DNA of 35,630 bases from Nonomuraea antri (lineage in GTDB: Bacteria > Actinomycetota > Actinomycetes > Streptosporangiales > Streptosporangiaceae): contig NZ_JABCPZ010000100.1 in NCBI RefSeq assembly GCF_013283785.1, positions 1-35,630 of the forward strand, given 5' to 3'. The notes beneath the pieces were generated by a model, which was not told the origin of the DNA, made no database searches, and worked only from the letters and a program-made list of their open reading frames with translations. The translations under genes were made by a program, and so were the position numbers. Positions 22,503 through 32,100 of the stretch are shown here, in pieces; the stretch's first letter is position 1, and each line of letters begins with the position of its first letter.

Positions 22503-24566
22503 ATGAGTGAGAGCTTCCCACGTCTGTCTGCCAGGACCCGCCGGTTCACCCTCGGGGTGCCCCGGGGCTTCACGATCTCTCCGGACGGCGGCAGGGTCGT
22601 CTTCCTGCGGACCAAGTCCGGCACCGACCCGGTGACCTGCCTGTGGGAGCTCGACACGGAAACCCACGTCGAACGCCTGGTGGTCGATCCCCTGGCACTG
22701 AACATCGACGAGGAGAACCTGCCCCCGGAGGAGCGCGCCCGCCGTGAGCGCAGCCGCGAGCAGGCGGGCGGCGTGGTCGCTTACACCACCGACGAGACGG
22801 TGACGCGGGCGGTGTTCGCGCTGTCCGGCGGCCTGTACGTGGCCGACCTGCCCACCGGCCAGGCCAGGCAGCTCGACACTCCGGGCGGGGTCATCGACCC
22901 GCGCATCTCACCCGACGGGCGCACCGTCGCCTACGTGTCCGGCGGCGCGCTCCGCGTGCAGGACCTGGCCACCGGAGATGACCGCGCGCTGGCCACCCCC
23001 GAGTCCGCCACCGTCACCTACGGCCTGGCCGAGTTCATCGCCGCCGAGGAGATGGACCGCATGCGCGGCTTCTGGTGGTCGCCGGCGAGCGACGCGCTCC
23101 TGGTCGAGCGGGCCGACGAGGCCCCGGTGCGCACCTGGTACATCGCCGACCCGGCCAACCCGGACCGGCAGCCGGTCGAGCAGCGCTACCCGGCGGCCGG
23201 CACGCCCAACGCCGTCACCGAGCTGTTCGTGCTCGGCCTCGACGGCTCGCGGGTGGCGGTGCCGTTCGAGCACGAATACCTGGCCACCGCGGCGTGGGAC
23301 TCCCACGCGCTGTCCATCGTGACGATGTCGCGCGACCAGAAGACCATGCGGCTGTTCTCGGTCGACCCGGCGACGGGCGAGTCCGCGCTGGTGCGCGAGG
23401 ACACCGACCCGGCCTGGGTCGACGTCGTCGGCGGCGTCCCGTCCCACCTCGACGACGGCTCGCTGGTGTGGGTCGCCACCGAGGCCGGCGGCAACCGGCT
23501 GTTCGTCGGCGACCAGGCGGTCACCCCGCCCACGCTGCAGGTGCGCCGGGTGCTCGACGTCGACCACGACAGCGTGCTGTTCACCGCGAGCGGCGACCCG
23601 ACCGAGATCCAGCTCTGGACCTGGGACGGCCACTCGCTGCTGCCCGTCTCCACCCGGTCCGGGGTGTTCTCCGGGCGGATGTCCGGCGGGGTCGGCGTGC
23701 TGTCCGAGCAGAGCCTCGACGCCGAGGGCGTCTCCACCACGGTCGTGCGGCGCGACGGCATGGCCGTGCCGATCCCGTCGTTCGCCGAGCGTCCCGGGCT
23801 CGACCTGCGGGTCTCGCTGGGCCGTTCCGGCCGCCGCGAGCTGGCCACCGCCGTGGTGCTGCCGTCGTGGCACGAGCCGGGCTCGCGCCGGCTGCCCGTC
23901 CTGATGGACCCGTACGGCGGCCCGAACGCGCAGCGGGTGCTCAACCAGCGCGCCATGTACCTGACCAGCCAGTGGTTCGCCGAGCAGGGCTTCGCGGTGA
24001 TCCTCGCCGACGGCCGGGGCACCCCGGGCCGCGGCCCCGACTTCGAGCGGGCCGTGCTGAACGACCTGGCCACCCCGGCGCTCGACGACCAGATCGACGC
24101 GCTGCACGGCGTGGCCGAGCAGTACCCGGACGACCTCGACCTGACCAAGGTGGGCATCCGCGGCTGGTCGTTCGGCGGCTTCCTGGCCGCGCTGGCCGTG
24201 CTGCGCCGTCCTGACGTCTTCCACGCGGCCATCGCGGGCGCCCCGGTGACCGACTGGCGGCTGTACGACACCTGCTACACCGAGCGCTACCTGGGCCACC
24301 CCGACGAGCAGCCGGACGTCTACGACAACTCCTCGCTGTTCGGCGACGCGGCCAAGCTGGAGCGTCCGCTGCTGCTGATCCACGGCCTGGCCGACGACAA
24401 CGTGGTGGCCGCGCACACGCTGCGGCTGTCGTCCGCGCTGCTCGCCGCAGGTCGCCAGCACAGCGTGCTGCCGCTGTCCGGCGTCACGCACATGACGCCG
24501 CAGGAGGTCGTGGCGGAGAACCTGATGCTGCTCCAGGTCGACTTCCTGAAGAAGGCCCTCGGGTAG
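22503..24566 (+). CDS. S9 prolyl-peptidase family (DPP-IV-like)
   Basis: A 687-residue serine peptidase with an N-terminal beta-propeller (about 1-400, containing FTISPDGGRVVFLRTKSG and AEEMDRMRGFWWSPASDALLV of the DPP-IV type) and a C-terminal alpha/beta hydrolase. The nucleophile is in GWSFGG (Ser556; the usual motif is GWSYGG), the acid is Asp631 or Asp632 in HGLADDN, and the base is His663 in GVTHMT. It cleaves dipeptides after proline in relatives. There is no signal peptide, so it is probably cytosolic. The ATG at 22503 has AGGA 8 nt upstream, which is why the earlier GTG at 22497 is not used. Confidence 0.93.
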   Translation: MSESFPRLSARTRRFTLGVPRGFTISPDGGRVVFLRTKSGTDPVTCLWELDTETHVERLVVDPLALNIDEENLPPEERARRERSREQAGGVVAYTTDETVTRAVFALSGGLYVADLPTGQARQLDTPGGVIDPRISPDGRTVAYVSGGALRVQDLATGDDRALATPESATVTYGLAEFIAAEEMDRMRGFWWSPASDALLVERADEAPVRTWYIADPANPDRQPVEQRYPAAGTPNAVTELFVLGLDGSRVAVPFEHEYLATAAWDSHALSIVTMSRDQKTMRLFSVDPATGESALVREDTDPAWVDVVGGVPSHLDDGSLVWVATEAGGNRLFVGDQAVTPPTLQVRRVLDVDHDSVLFTASGDPTEIQLWTWDGHSLLPVSTRSGVFSGRMSGGVGVLSEQSLDAEGVSTTVVRRDGMAVPIPSFAERPGLDLRVSLGRSGRRELATAVVLPSWHEPGSRRLPVLMDPYGGPNAQRVLNQRAMYLTSQWFAEQGFAVILADGRGTPGRGPDFERAVLNDLATPALDDQIDALHGVAEQYPDDLDLTKVGIRGWSFGGFLAALAVLRRPDVFHAAIAGAPVTDWRLYDTCYTERYLGHPDEQPDVYDNSSLFGDAAKLERPLLLIHGLADDNVVAAHTLRLSSALLAAGRQHSVLPLSGVTHMTPQEVVAENLMLLQVDFLKKALG

Positions 24567-24570
24567 ATTC

Positions 24571-24580
24571 TTTCGCGAAA
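24571..24580. promoter_or_regulatory. Perfect 10-bp palindrome before UvrA paralogue
   Basis: TTTCGCGAAA, a perfect palindrome in a locally AT-rich spot, lies 28 bp before the UvrA-like start and just after the peptidase stop. It could be an operator or a very small terminator stem. It does not match the LexA-type consensus that I know for actinobacteria. Confidence 0.35.
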
Positions 24581-24608
24581 TGTCGGTCGCGTTCGGCAAG
24601 ATGTCTCG

Positions 24609-26822
24609 GTGACCGACACCATCCGCATCATTGGCGCCCGCGTCCACAACCTCAAGGACGTGTCCCTGGAGATCCCCAAGAACAAGATCACCGTGTTCAC
24701 GGGGGTCTCCGGGTCCGGCAAGTCCTCCATCGTGTTCGACACGATCGCCGTCGAGGCGCAGCGCCAGCTCTACGGCACGTTCAGCTGGTTCATCCGCAAC
24801 TTCCTGCCGAAGTACGAGCGCCCGCACGCCGACGCCATCGAGAACCTGACGACGCCGGTCATCGTCGACCAGAAGCCGGTCAGCGGCAACGCCCGCTCCA
24901 CGGTCGGCACCATGACCGACATCATGCCGATGGTCCGGGCCCTGTTCGCCAGGCAGGGCGACAAGCCGGTGTCGCTGTTCTCCTTCAACGACCCCAAGGG
25001 CATGTGCCCGGAGTGCGACGGCCTGGGCCGGGCGGTCCAGCCGGTGCTCGAATCGATGATCGACCGGACGAAGTCGCTCAACGAGGGCGCGATCCTGCTG
25101 CCCGGCTACAAGGTCGGCAGCGTCAACTGGCAGATGTACGGCAGCCACGAGGCCCTCGACCCCGACAAGCGGCTGCTCGACTACTCCGAGGAAGAACTGC
25201 ACACCTTCCTGTACGGCACCGGCAAGGTGTCGGTCGGCGGCATGTTCAACATGACGTACGAGGGCCTGTACAACCGGTTCGTCCGCAACGCGCTCAAGCG
25301 CGAGACGAGCGAGAAGACCCGCGAGTCGATCAAGCCGTTCATCACCGAGGGCATCTGCCCGGTCTGCGACGGCGCGCGGCTGAGCCAGGAGGCGCTGGCC
25401 GTCACGATCGACGGCCGCAACATCGCCGACTACGCCGGTCAGCAGGTCACCGACCTGATCGAGGTGCTGGCCGGGCTCGGTTCCCCCATCGCCGACGGCG
25501 CCCGCCAGGCCCTCGAACGGGTGGCGGAGATCGGCCTGGGCTACCTGAGCCTCGACCGTGAGACCTCCTCGCTGTCCGGCGGCGAGGGCCAGCGGCTGAA
25601 GCTGGTCAAGCACCTGGGCAGCACGCTGGTCGGGGTCACGTACATCTTCGACGAGCCGAGCACCGGGCTGCACCCGCGCGACGTCGGCCGGCTCAACACG
25701 CTGCTGCGCGCGCTGCGCGACCAGGGCAACACGGTGCTCGTGGTGGAGCACGACCCCGACGTGATCGCGGTCGCCGACCACGTGGTGGACGTCGGCCCGC
25801 GCGCGGGCGCGCACGGCGGCGAGATCGTCTTCCAGGGCCCGGTGTCGGAGCTGCTCACCGCCGACACGCTCACCGGCCAGGGCCTGCGCCGGGCCGGGCG
25901 GATCAAGGACGACGTCCGCGAGCCGCAGGGCAAGCTGCCGATCGAGGGCGCCACGCTGCACAACCTCAAGAACGTCTCCGTGGCCATCCCGACCGGCGTG
26001 CTCACGGCGGTGACCGGCGTGGCGGGCTCGGGCAAGAGCAGCCTGATCGCCGACGTGTTCATGAACACCTACCCCGAGTCGGTGTTCGTCGACCAGTCGG
26101 CCATCGGCGCGTCCAGCCGCTCCGCCCCGGCCACCTACATCGGCGTGATGGACCCGATCAGGCAGCTGTTCGCCAAGGCCAACGGCGTCGCGCCGGGCCT
26201 GTTCAGCTTCAACTCCGACGGCGCCTGCGAGGAGTGCCAGGGCCGCGGCGTCATCATCACCGAGGTGGCGCAGATGGACCCGGTCACCACCCACTGCGAG
26301 ACCTGCGACGGCCGCCGCTTCAAGGAGTCGGTGCTGGAGCACAAGTTGCGCGGCAAGTCGATCGCCGACGTGCTGGAGATGTCGGCCGAGGAGGCCGTGG
26401 CGTTCTTCACCGAGAAGGCGATCCACGCCAAGCTGCGGGCGCTCATCCACGTCGGCCTGGGCTACCTGAGCATGGGCCAGTCGCTGAGCAGCCTGTCGGG
26501 CGGCGAGCGGCAGCGCATCAAGCTCGCCACCCAGCTGCACCGCACCGGCAGCGTGTATGTCCTGGACGAGCCCACCACCGGCCTGCACATGTCGGACGTC
26601 GACACCCTGCTGGCCCTGCTCGACCGCCTGGTCGACCAGGGCAACACGGTGGTGGTCATCGAGCACAACCTGGACGTCATCGAGCAGGCCGACTGGATCA
26701 TCGACCTGGGTCCCGACGGCGGCAAGAACGGCGGCGAGGTGGTGTTCACCGGCACGCCGCGTGAGCTGCTGGGCTTCAAGGGCTCGCTGACCGGCGAGCA
26801 CCTGCGTCACTCGGTCGCCTGA
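24609..26822 (+). CDS. UvrA paralogue, short class (UvrA2/DrrC type)
   Basis: A 737-residue tandem ABC ATPase of the excinuclease A family. It has two Walker A motifs (GVSGSGKSS near 35, GVAGSGKSS near 475), two signatures (LSGGEGQRLKL and LSGGERQRIKL), two Walker B motifs (IFDEPSTGLHPRD and VLDEPTTGLHMSD), and zinc-knuckle CxxC pairs (CPECDGLG, CPVCDG, CEECQGRG, CETCDGRR). Canonical UvrA has about 950 residues; this one is about 200 shorter, in line with the class lacking the UvrB-binding region. Such proteins are linked to DNA-drug resistance, for example DrrC in anthracycline producers. The GTG start has only a weak ribosome site. It converges on an MFS exporter across a strong terminator. 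Confidence 0.93.
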   Translation: MTDTIRIIGARVHNLKDVSLEIPKNKITVFTGVSGSGKSSIVFDTIAVEAQRQLYGTFSWFIRNFLPKYERPHADAIENLTTPVIVDQKPVSGNARSTVGTMTDIMPMVRALFARQGDKPVSLFSFNDPKGMCPECDGLGRAVQPVLESMIDRTKSLNEGAILLPGYKVGSVNWQMYGSHEALDPDKRLLDYSEEELHTFLYGTGKVSVGGMFNMTYEGLYNRFVRNALKRETSEKTRESIKPFITEGICPVCDGARLSQEALAVTIDGRNIADYAGQQVTDLIEVLAGLGSPIADGARQALERVAEIGLGYLSLDRETSSLSGGEGQRLKLVKHLGSTLVGVTYIFDEPSTGLHPRDVGRLNTLLRALRDQGNTVLVVEHDPDVIAVADHVVDVGPRAGAHGGEIVFQGPVSELLTADTLTGQGLRRAGRIKDDVREPQGKLPIEGATLHNLKNVSVAIPTGVLTAVTGVAGSGKSSLIADVFMNTYPESVFVDQSAIGASSRSAPATYIGVMDPIRQLFAKANGVAPGLFSFNSDGACEECQGRGVIITEVAQMDPVTTHCETCDGRRFKESVLEHKLRGKSIADVLEMSAEEAVAFFTEKAIHAKLRALIHVGLGYLSMGQSLSSLSGGERQRIKLATQLHRTGSVYVLDEPTTGLHMSDVDTLLALLDRLVDQGNTVVVIEHNLDVIEQADWIIDLGPDGGKNGGEVVFTGTPRELLGFKGSLTGEHLRHSVA

Positions 26823-26846
26823 CCACCCGGTCCGTAGTCCGACATC

Positions 26847-26882
26847 ACGAAGGGCCGCCTCCTCGCGGAGGCGGCCCTTCGT
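26847..26882. terminator. Strong bidirectional terminator
   Basis: A perfect 16-bp stem, acgaagggccgcctcc and ggaggcggcccttcgt, with the 4-nt loop tcgc. It lies 24 bp after the UvrA paralogue stop and 61 bp from the end of the convergent MFS gene. Confidence 0.95.
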
Positions 26883-26943
26883 CCGGTTCCACCGGGGCGG
26901 GGTGGCGTCCTCTTCCACGTGGTCCCCGGTGGAGGCCGTCGGG

Positions 26944-28488
26944 TCAGCTCACCAGCTCGGGCTCGCGCTCGGGCGCGGGCTCGGCGGCCGGCCGCCCCGT
27001 CGCGGGCACCCGGCGCAGCAGCGTGACCGAGAGCAGCGCGGCCACGCCGGCCAGGACCGCGGCGACCAGCGCCGCCACGTTCAGCCCGGTGGTGAACGCG
27101 GCCCTGGCCGGCTCCAGGATCGCCTGGGCGGCGGCGGGCGCCAGGCCCTCGCTCGTGGTCAGCGCGCCGGTGAGCGTGTCACCGGCCGCCGCGGGCACCC
27201 CCGACGGCATCTGCGCCCGGTAGACCGCCGCGCCGACGCTGCCCAGCAGCGCGATGCCGAGCGAGGTGCCCAGGTCGCTGGCCGTGGTGTTGACGGCCGA
27301 GGCCGCCCCCGCCTTCTCGGGCGGCGCCGCGCCGATGACCAGGTTCGTGGTCAGCGACATGGTGGGCGCGATGCCCGGGTAGAGCAGGAAGAACCCGACG
27401 AGCAGCAGCGGCAGGCCGCCCACGCTCTCGACCTGGGTCAGCACGAGATACCCGGCCACCGAGAACGCGGTGCCGCCGGCCACGACGTACGCCGGGCGCA
27501 CCCGCCGGGTGATCGCCGGAGACACGGTCGAGACCAGGATCAGCAGCAGCGCGGCAGGCAGGATCCACAGGCCGCTGGCCAGCGGCGACAGGCCGGCGAC
27601 GAGCTGGAGATACTGCGTGAACAGCAGGTAGACGCCGCCGAGCGCGATGGCCGAGAGCAGGAAGACCGCCAGGCTGCCGCTGAAGATCCGGTTGTTGAAC
27701 AGCCGCATGTCCAGCAGCGGGTGCTCCAGGCGGAGCTGCCTGCGGATGAACACGGTGCCGAAGGCCAGCCCGGCCACGACGGTCAGGATCGCGGCCGCGG
27801 TGAAGCCGGTCTTGGCCAGTTCCTTGACGCCGTACACGAGCGGGATGAGCGCGGCCATCGACAGCAGCACGCTGGGCACGTCCACGCGGCCGGCCTGCTC
27901 GGCCTTGTACTCGGGCACCAGGATCGGCGCGGCGATCAGCACCACGGCCATCACCGGCACGCCGATCAGCAGCGCCGCGCCCCACCACAGCGTCTCCAGC
28001 AGCAGGCCGCCGACCAGCGGGCCGATCGCCACGCCGAGCGAGATCGACGCGGCCCACAGGCCGATCGCGGTGCCGCGCTGGCGTGCGTCCCTGAACATGT
28101 TGCTGATCAGCGACAACGTGGACGGCATCGCGGCCGCCGCGCCCACGCCCATCACCGCGCGGGCCGCGATCAGCAACTCGGCGGTGGGCGCGAACGCCGC
28201 CGCCACTGAGGCCACGGCGAAGGCCGCCGCGCCGAACAGCAACACCTTGCGCCGGCCGATCCTGTCACCGACCGTGCCCATCGCGACCAGCAGGCCGGCC
28301 ATCATGAAGCCGTAGATGTCGTTGATCCACAACAGTTGGGCGCTGCTCGGGTTCAGGTCCACCGCGATGTGCGGGGTGGCCAGGAACAACACGGTCATCG
28401 CCAGGAACAGCAGGACCGTGGGCAACATCAGCACGACCAGTCCGAGCCATTCCCTGGCTCCGGCACGAGCGGCGATTTGTCGAGACAT
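26944..28488 (-). CDS. MFS drug exporter, DHA2/EmrB-QacA type
   Basis: A 514-residue major facilitator with about 14 predicted helices. Motif A appears as GDRIGRRKVLL and motif C as GVAIGPLVGGLL; the first helices contain MTVLFLATPHIAVDLNPSSAQLLWINDIYGFM, the usual QacA/SmvA pattern. These proteins export drugs by proton antiport across the cytoplasmic membrane. The ATG at 28488 is 2 bp after the stop of the FMN-reductase gene, with AGGAAG overlapping that gene's end, so the two are translationally coupled. The pair is divergent from the SARP-type regulator, which may control it. Substrate unknown. Confidence 0.94.
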   Translation of the reverse strand: MSRQIAARAGAREWLGLVVLMLPTVLLFLAMTVLFLATPHIAVDLNPSSAQLLWINDIYGFMMAGLLVAMGTVGDRIGRRKVLLFGAAAFAVASVAAAFAPTAELLIAARAVMGVGAAAAMPSTLSLISNMFRDARQRGTAIGLWAASISLGVAIGPLVGGLLLETLWWGAALLIGVPVMAVVLIAAPILVPEYKAEQAGRVDVPSVLLSMAALIPLVYGVKELAKTGFTAAAILTVVAGLAFGTVFIRRQLRLEHPLLDMRLFNNRIFSGSLAVFLLSAIALGGVYLLFTQYLQLVAGLSPLASGLWILPAALLLILVSTVSPAITRRVRPAYVVAGGTAFSVAGYLVLTQVESVGGLPLLLVGFFLLYPGIAPTMSLTTNLVIGAAPPEKAGAASAVNTTASDLGTSLGIALLGSVGAAVYRAQMPSGVPAAAGDTLTGALTTSEGLAPAAAQAILEPARAAFTTGLNVAALVAAVLAGVAALLSVTLLRRVPATGRPAAEPAPEREPELVS

Positions 28489-28490
28489 GA

Positions 28491-29042
28491 TTAGTTCTTC
28501 CTGTTCAGCAGGGGGTCGGGAGACATCGAGCGGACCGCGCGCAGCGCGCCGGCCCGTGAGGTGAGCCGGTCGAGCAGGCGGTCCGTGTCGTCGTACCGGC
28601 TGTCGTCCGCGTCCTCGTGGTGGACGACCTGGCCGACGGTCACCGCGTGCACGGCCGCGAAGATCGAACGCAGTTCCGGCACGACCGGGTGCTGCCCGGA
28701 CGTGCCCGGAGGCGCGCCGTAGAGCGTGAAGGCCACCGGTTTGGCCCGCCACTCGGCGGCGTGCCAGGCGACGGCGCTGCGTAGCGACCGAGGCACCCGT
28801 ACCGGGACCACCACCACGAAACCGTCCGCGGCGGCCAGCCACGGCGCCAGGTCCAGCACCGCGGGCGGCCGCGGCAGCGCGCCGGGCGTCAGGCCGGAGA
28901 CCGCGTCGGGCAGGCAGGCGGCGCCCAGGTCGAGCAGGTCGGCCTCCAGGCCGTACCTGGCGCAGACCCGGTCCGCCAGCCAGGCGGCCACGGCCCGGCC
29001 CGCGCGGTCCCGGTCGTCCCCGACGATGATCGACAGTTGCAC
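28491..29042 (-). CDS. NAD(P)H-dependent FMN reductase-like protein
   Basis: A 183-residue flavodoxin-like protein. The fold is suggested by LSIIVGDDRDRAGRAV, GFVVVVPVRVPRSLRSAV and KPVAFTLYGAP, which align with strands and loops of NADPH-dependent FMN reductases (normally GSxRxxR near the start and YNxSxPAxLKNA). The phosphate-binding loop is altered here to GDDRDRAG. The GTG at 29042 follows a perfect AAAGGAGGT by 5 nt. It is first in a two-gene unit with the MFS exporter. It may reduce a quinone, nitro compound or azo compound; whether it still binds FMN well is uncertain. Confidence 0.72.
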   Translation of the reverse strand: MQLSIIVGDDRDRAGRAVAAWLADRVCARYGLEADLLDLGAACLPDAVSGLTPGALPRPPAVLDLAPWLAAADGFVVVVPVRVPRSLRSAVAWHAAEWRAKPVAFTLYGAPPGTSGQHPVVPELRSIFAAVHAVTVGQVVHHEDADDSRYDDTDRLLDRLTSRAGALRAVRSMSPDPLLNRKN

Positions 29043-29079
29043 GGCGCACCTCCTTTCGTGTGGGTTCACCATGCGCGAG

Positions 29080-29133
29080 CCGGCTTCGGACGCCCTCCAG
29101 ATCCGCTTCGGACCGGCTTCGGACGTTTCGGTA
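29080..29133. promoter_or_regulatory. Phased direct repeats, candidate SARP operator
   Basis: The core TTCGG recurs at 29085, 29107, 29118 and 29127, inside the larger unit GCTTCGGAC for the first three. Spacings of 22, 11 and 9 bp put most copies on one DNA face. SARP proteins bind direct repeats spaced at about 11 or 22 bp near the -35 region, and the array sits between the regulator and its divergent reductase/exporter pair. A -10-like TACTGT (29132-29137) would place the start of transcription at the ATG of the regulator. Confidence 0.6.
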
Positions 29134-29144
29134 CTGTGAGCCGC

Positions 29145-32100
29145 ATGCGTTTCGGGGTGCTGGGTCCGCTGACGGTGTGGACCTCCGACGGACGGCCGGT
29201 GCGGATCCCCGAGGTCAAGGTCAGGGCGCTGCTGGCCGAGCTGGTGATCGGCGCGGGCCGGGTGGTGCCGGCCGACCGGCTGATCGACGACCTGTGGGGC
29301 GAGAGCCTGCCCGCCAACCCGGCGAACGCGCTGCAGACCCGGGTCTCCCAGCTCAGGCGGGCGCTGGAGGACGCCGAGCCGGGCGCGCGCGAGCTGGTCG
29401 TCTCACGCCAGCCCGGCTATCTGCTCGACGTCCGCGCCGACGCCGTGGACGTCGGCCGGTTCCAGTCCCTGCTGACCCAGGCGCGCACGGCGGGCACGCC
29501 GCAGGCGCGGGCGACGCTGCTGGGCGACGCGCTGGCCCTGTGGCGCGGCCCCGCGCTGATCGACTTCGCCGACGAGGAGTGGGCCCGGCCCGAGGTCACC
29601 CGGCTGGCCGAGCTGCGGCTGACCGCCGTCGAAGAGCAGGCCGAGGCGCGACTGGAGCTGGGCGAGCACGTGCTGCTCGCCGACGAGCTGGGCGACCTGG
29701 TCGCCAGGCACCCGCTGCGGGAACGGCTGCGCGCCGCCCACCTGCGCGCCCTCTACCGGGCCGGACGGCAGAGCGAGGCACTCGACGGCTACCGCGACCT
29801 GCGTACCCGGCTGGCGGACGAACTGGGCGTCGACCCCGGCCCCGAACTGACCGCGCTGCACCAGTCGATACTCCGTCAGGACCCGTCGCTGGGCGTCGCG
29901 CCCGCCGCGCCGCCGAGCAACCTGCCCGCCCCGCTCACCGACCTGATCGGCAGGTCGGAGGCGGTCGAGCAGGTGATCGCGCTCGTCGGCGGGCACCGGC
30001 TGGTGACGCTGACGGGGCCGGGCGGCGTGGGCAAGACCCAACTCGCCCTGGCCGCCGCCAGACGCCTGACCAGCGGGGCCGCCGCGGACGGGGCCTCTAC
30101 GGACGGGGGCTTTGACGATGGGGTGACGCTGGTCGAGCTGGGTTCGCTGCCCGGCGGGGCGTCCCGGTGCGAGGTCGCCGAGCTGGTGGCCGCGACGCTG
30201 AACATCCGCGACGAGGCCGCCACCGCCATCGAGGACCACCTCGCCGAATCGCTGCGTTCCAGGCGGCTGCTGCTGGTCCTGGACAACTGCGAGCACGTGG
30301 TGTCGCCGGTGGCCGAGCTGGTCTCCCTGCTGCTGCGCACCGCGCCTGGACTGCGGGTGCTGGCCACCGGTCAGCGTCCGCTGGAGGTGACGGGTGAGCG
30401 GCTGTGGAACGTCCCGCCGCTGGCCGAGCCCGGCGCGGTGCGGCTGTTCGTGACGCGCGCGGCGGCCGGCGCGCCTGGATTCGCGCTGGACGAGAGCAAC
30501 GCCGACGTGATCACGGCGATCTGCCGCCGGCTCGACGGGCTGCCGCTCGCGCTGGAACTGGCCGCCACCCGGGTACGGACGCTGGGCGTGCACGAACTGG
30601 CCGCCCGGCTCGGAGCGCTGGACCACGACCCGTTCCGGGTGCTGGGCGCCGGGGCCAGCGACGCCCCGGCCAGGCAGCGCACGCTCCGGGCGATGATCGA
30701 CTGGAGCTGGGAGCTGCTCACCGAGGCCGAGCGCGTGGTGCTGCGCCGCCTGGCCGTCCACGCCGACGGCTGCACGCTGGCGGCGGCGGAAGGCGTGTGC
30801 GCGGACGACCAGCCGGTGACGGGGACCGCCGGTGGGACGGCCGGTGTCGTCGTGGGCGCGGATGTGCTCGACCTGGTGGCCGGTCTGGTGGACCGCTCGC
30901 TGGTCAGCGTGTCGGCCAGGGAGGACAGCGAGGGCCCGCGCTACCGGCTGCTGGAGTCGGTGGCCGCATACTGCAGGCAGCGGCTGCGCGAGGCGGGCGA
31001 ACTGGCCGAGATCGAGGCCAGGCACCGCCGTTACTACGTCGAGCTGGCGGTCGCGGCCGACCGGGGCCTGCGCGGACCGGCACAACGCCAGTGGCTGCGC
31101 CGCCTGGACGCCGAGACCGCCAACCTGAGAGCCGCATTGGAGACGGCCGTCCGCGACGCACCTGGGCAGGCGTTGCGGCTGGTCAACTCGCTGGCCTGGT
31201 ACTGGGTGCTGCGCGGCCGCCTGGGCGAGGGCCTAAGGTCACTCTCCCTGGCCCTGTCCGCCAACGCCAGCACCGATGTCAGCACCGGCACCGCCCAGCA
31301 ACCCACGCCCACGGTGATCGTGGCCGAGGCGGCGGACACCGCGCGCATCTGGCACGCCGCCTTCACCTTCCGCACCGGCGACCTGCCCGACCCCGCCGCG
31401 CCCGTACCGGGCGAACGTCCGCGCGAACTGGAGGCGCTGACCGGGCGGATGCGCGCGGAGTGGTTCCGCGCGCTGGTCCACCTCGGCGCGGTCGAGGAGC
31501 AGCCGACCGGCGACCTGCTGGCCGTCTTCCGCGCCATCGGCGACCAGTGGGGCGCTGCCGCCGCGCTGGCCGCCGGCGCCAGGCAGGCGATGATGCGCAG
31601 CGACCTGGCCACGATGGCCGAGTACGGCACCCAGAGCATGGCGCTGTTCAGCGAGCTGGGCGACCGGTGGGGCCAGTTGCACGCGGCGTACGCGCTGGGC
31701 ACGCACGCGGAGATCGTCGGCGACTACGAGCAGGCGGCCAGGCTGCACCGCGAGTCCCTGCGCATGGCCGAGGACCTCGGACTGGGCAGCGACGTATCGG
31801 ACAAGCTCTCCGCCCTGGGCAGGATCGCCCTGCTGACCGGCGACTACGCGCTCTCCGACGACCTGCACGAGCGGGCCAGGAAGCTGGCGGAAGAGCAGGG
31901 TTACCTGGTCGGCGCGGAGTTCGCCGAGCTGGGCCTGGCGCTGAGCGCCCGGCGGCAGGGCCGGCTCGACGACGCCGAGCGGCACCTGCGCAACTGGCTC
32001 GACTGGGACAAGAAGATCGGCTCGGACATCGCGCTGGCGCTCATCCTGGCCGAGCTGGGCTTCATCGCCGAGCAGCGCGGCGACGCCGAGACCGCCCGTG

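Noticed and set aside
24609..26822. Canonical uvrA
   Set aside because: About 200 residues shorter than UvrA and lacking the expected UvrB-binding insertion; it fits the UvrA2/DrrC class.
22908..26918. A very long open frame on the minus strand (over 1300 codons) opposite the S9 peptidase and UvrA paralogue
   Set aside because: Its translation is Arg/His/Gly-rich with no motif, and it lies exactly antisense to two proven genes. Such frames arise from high third-position GC.
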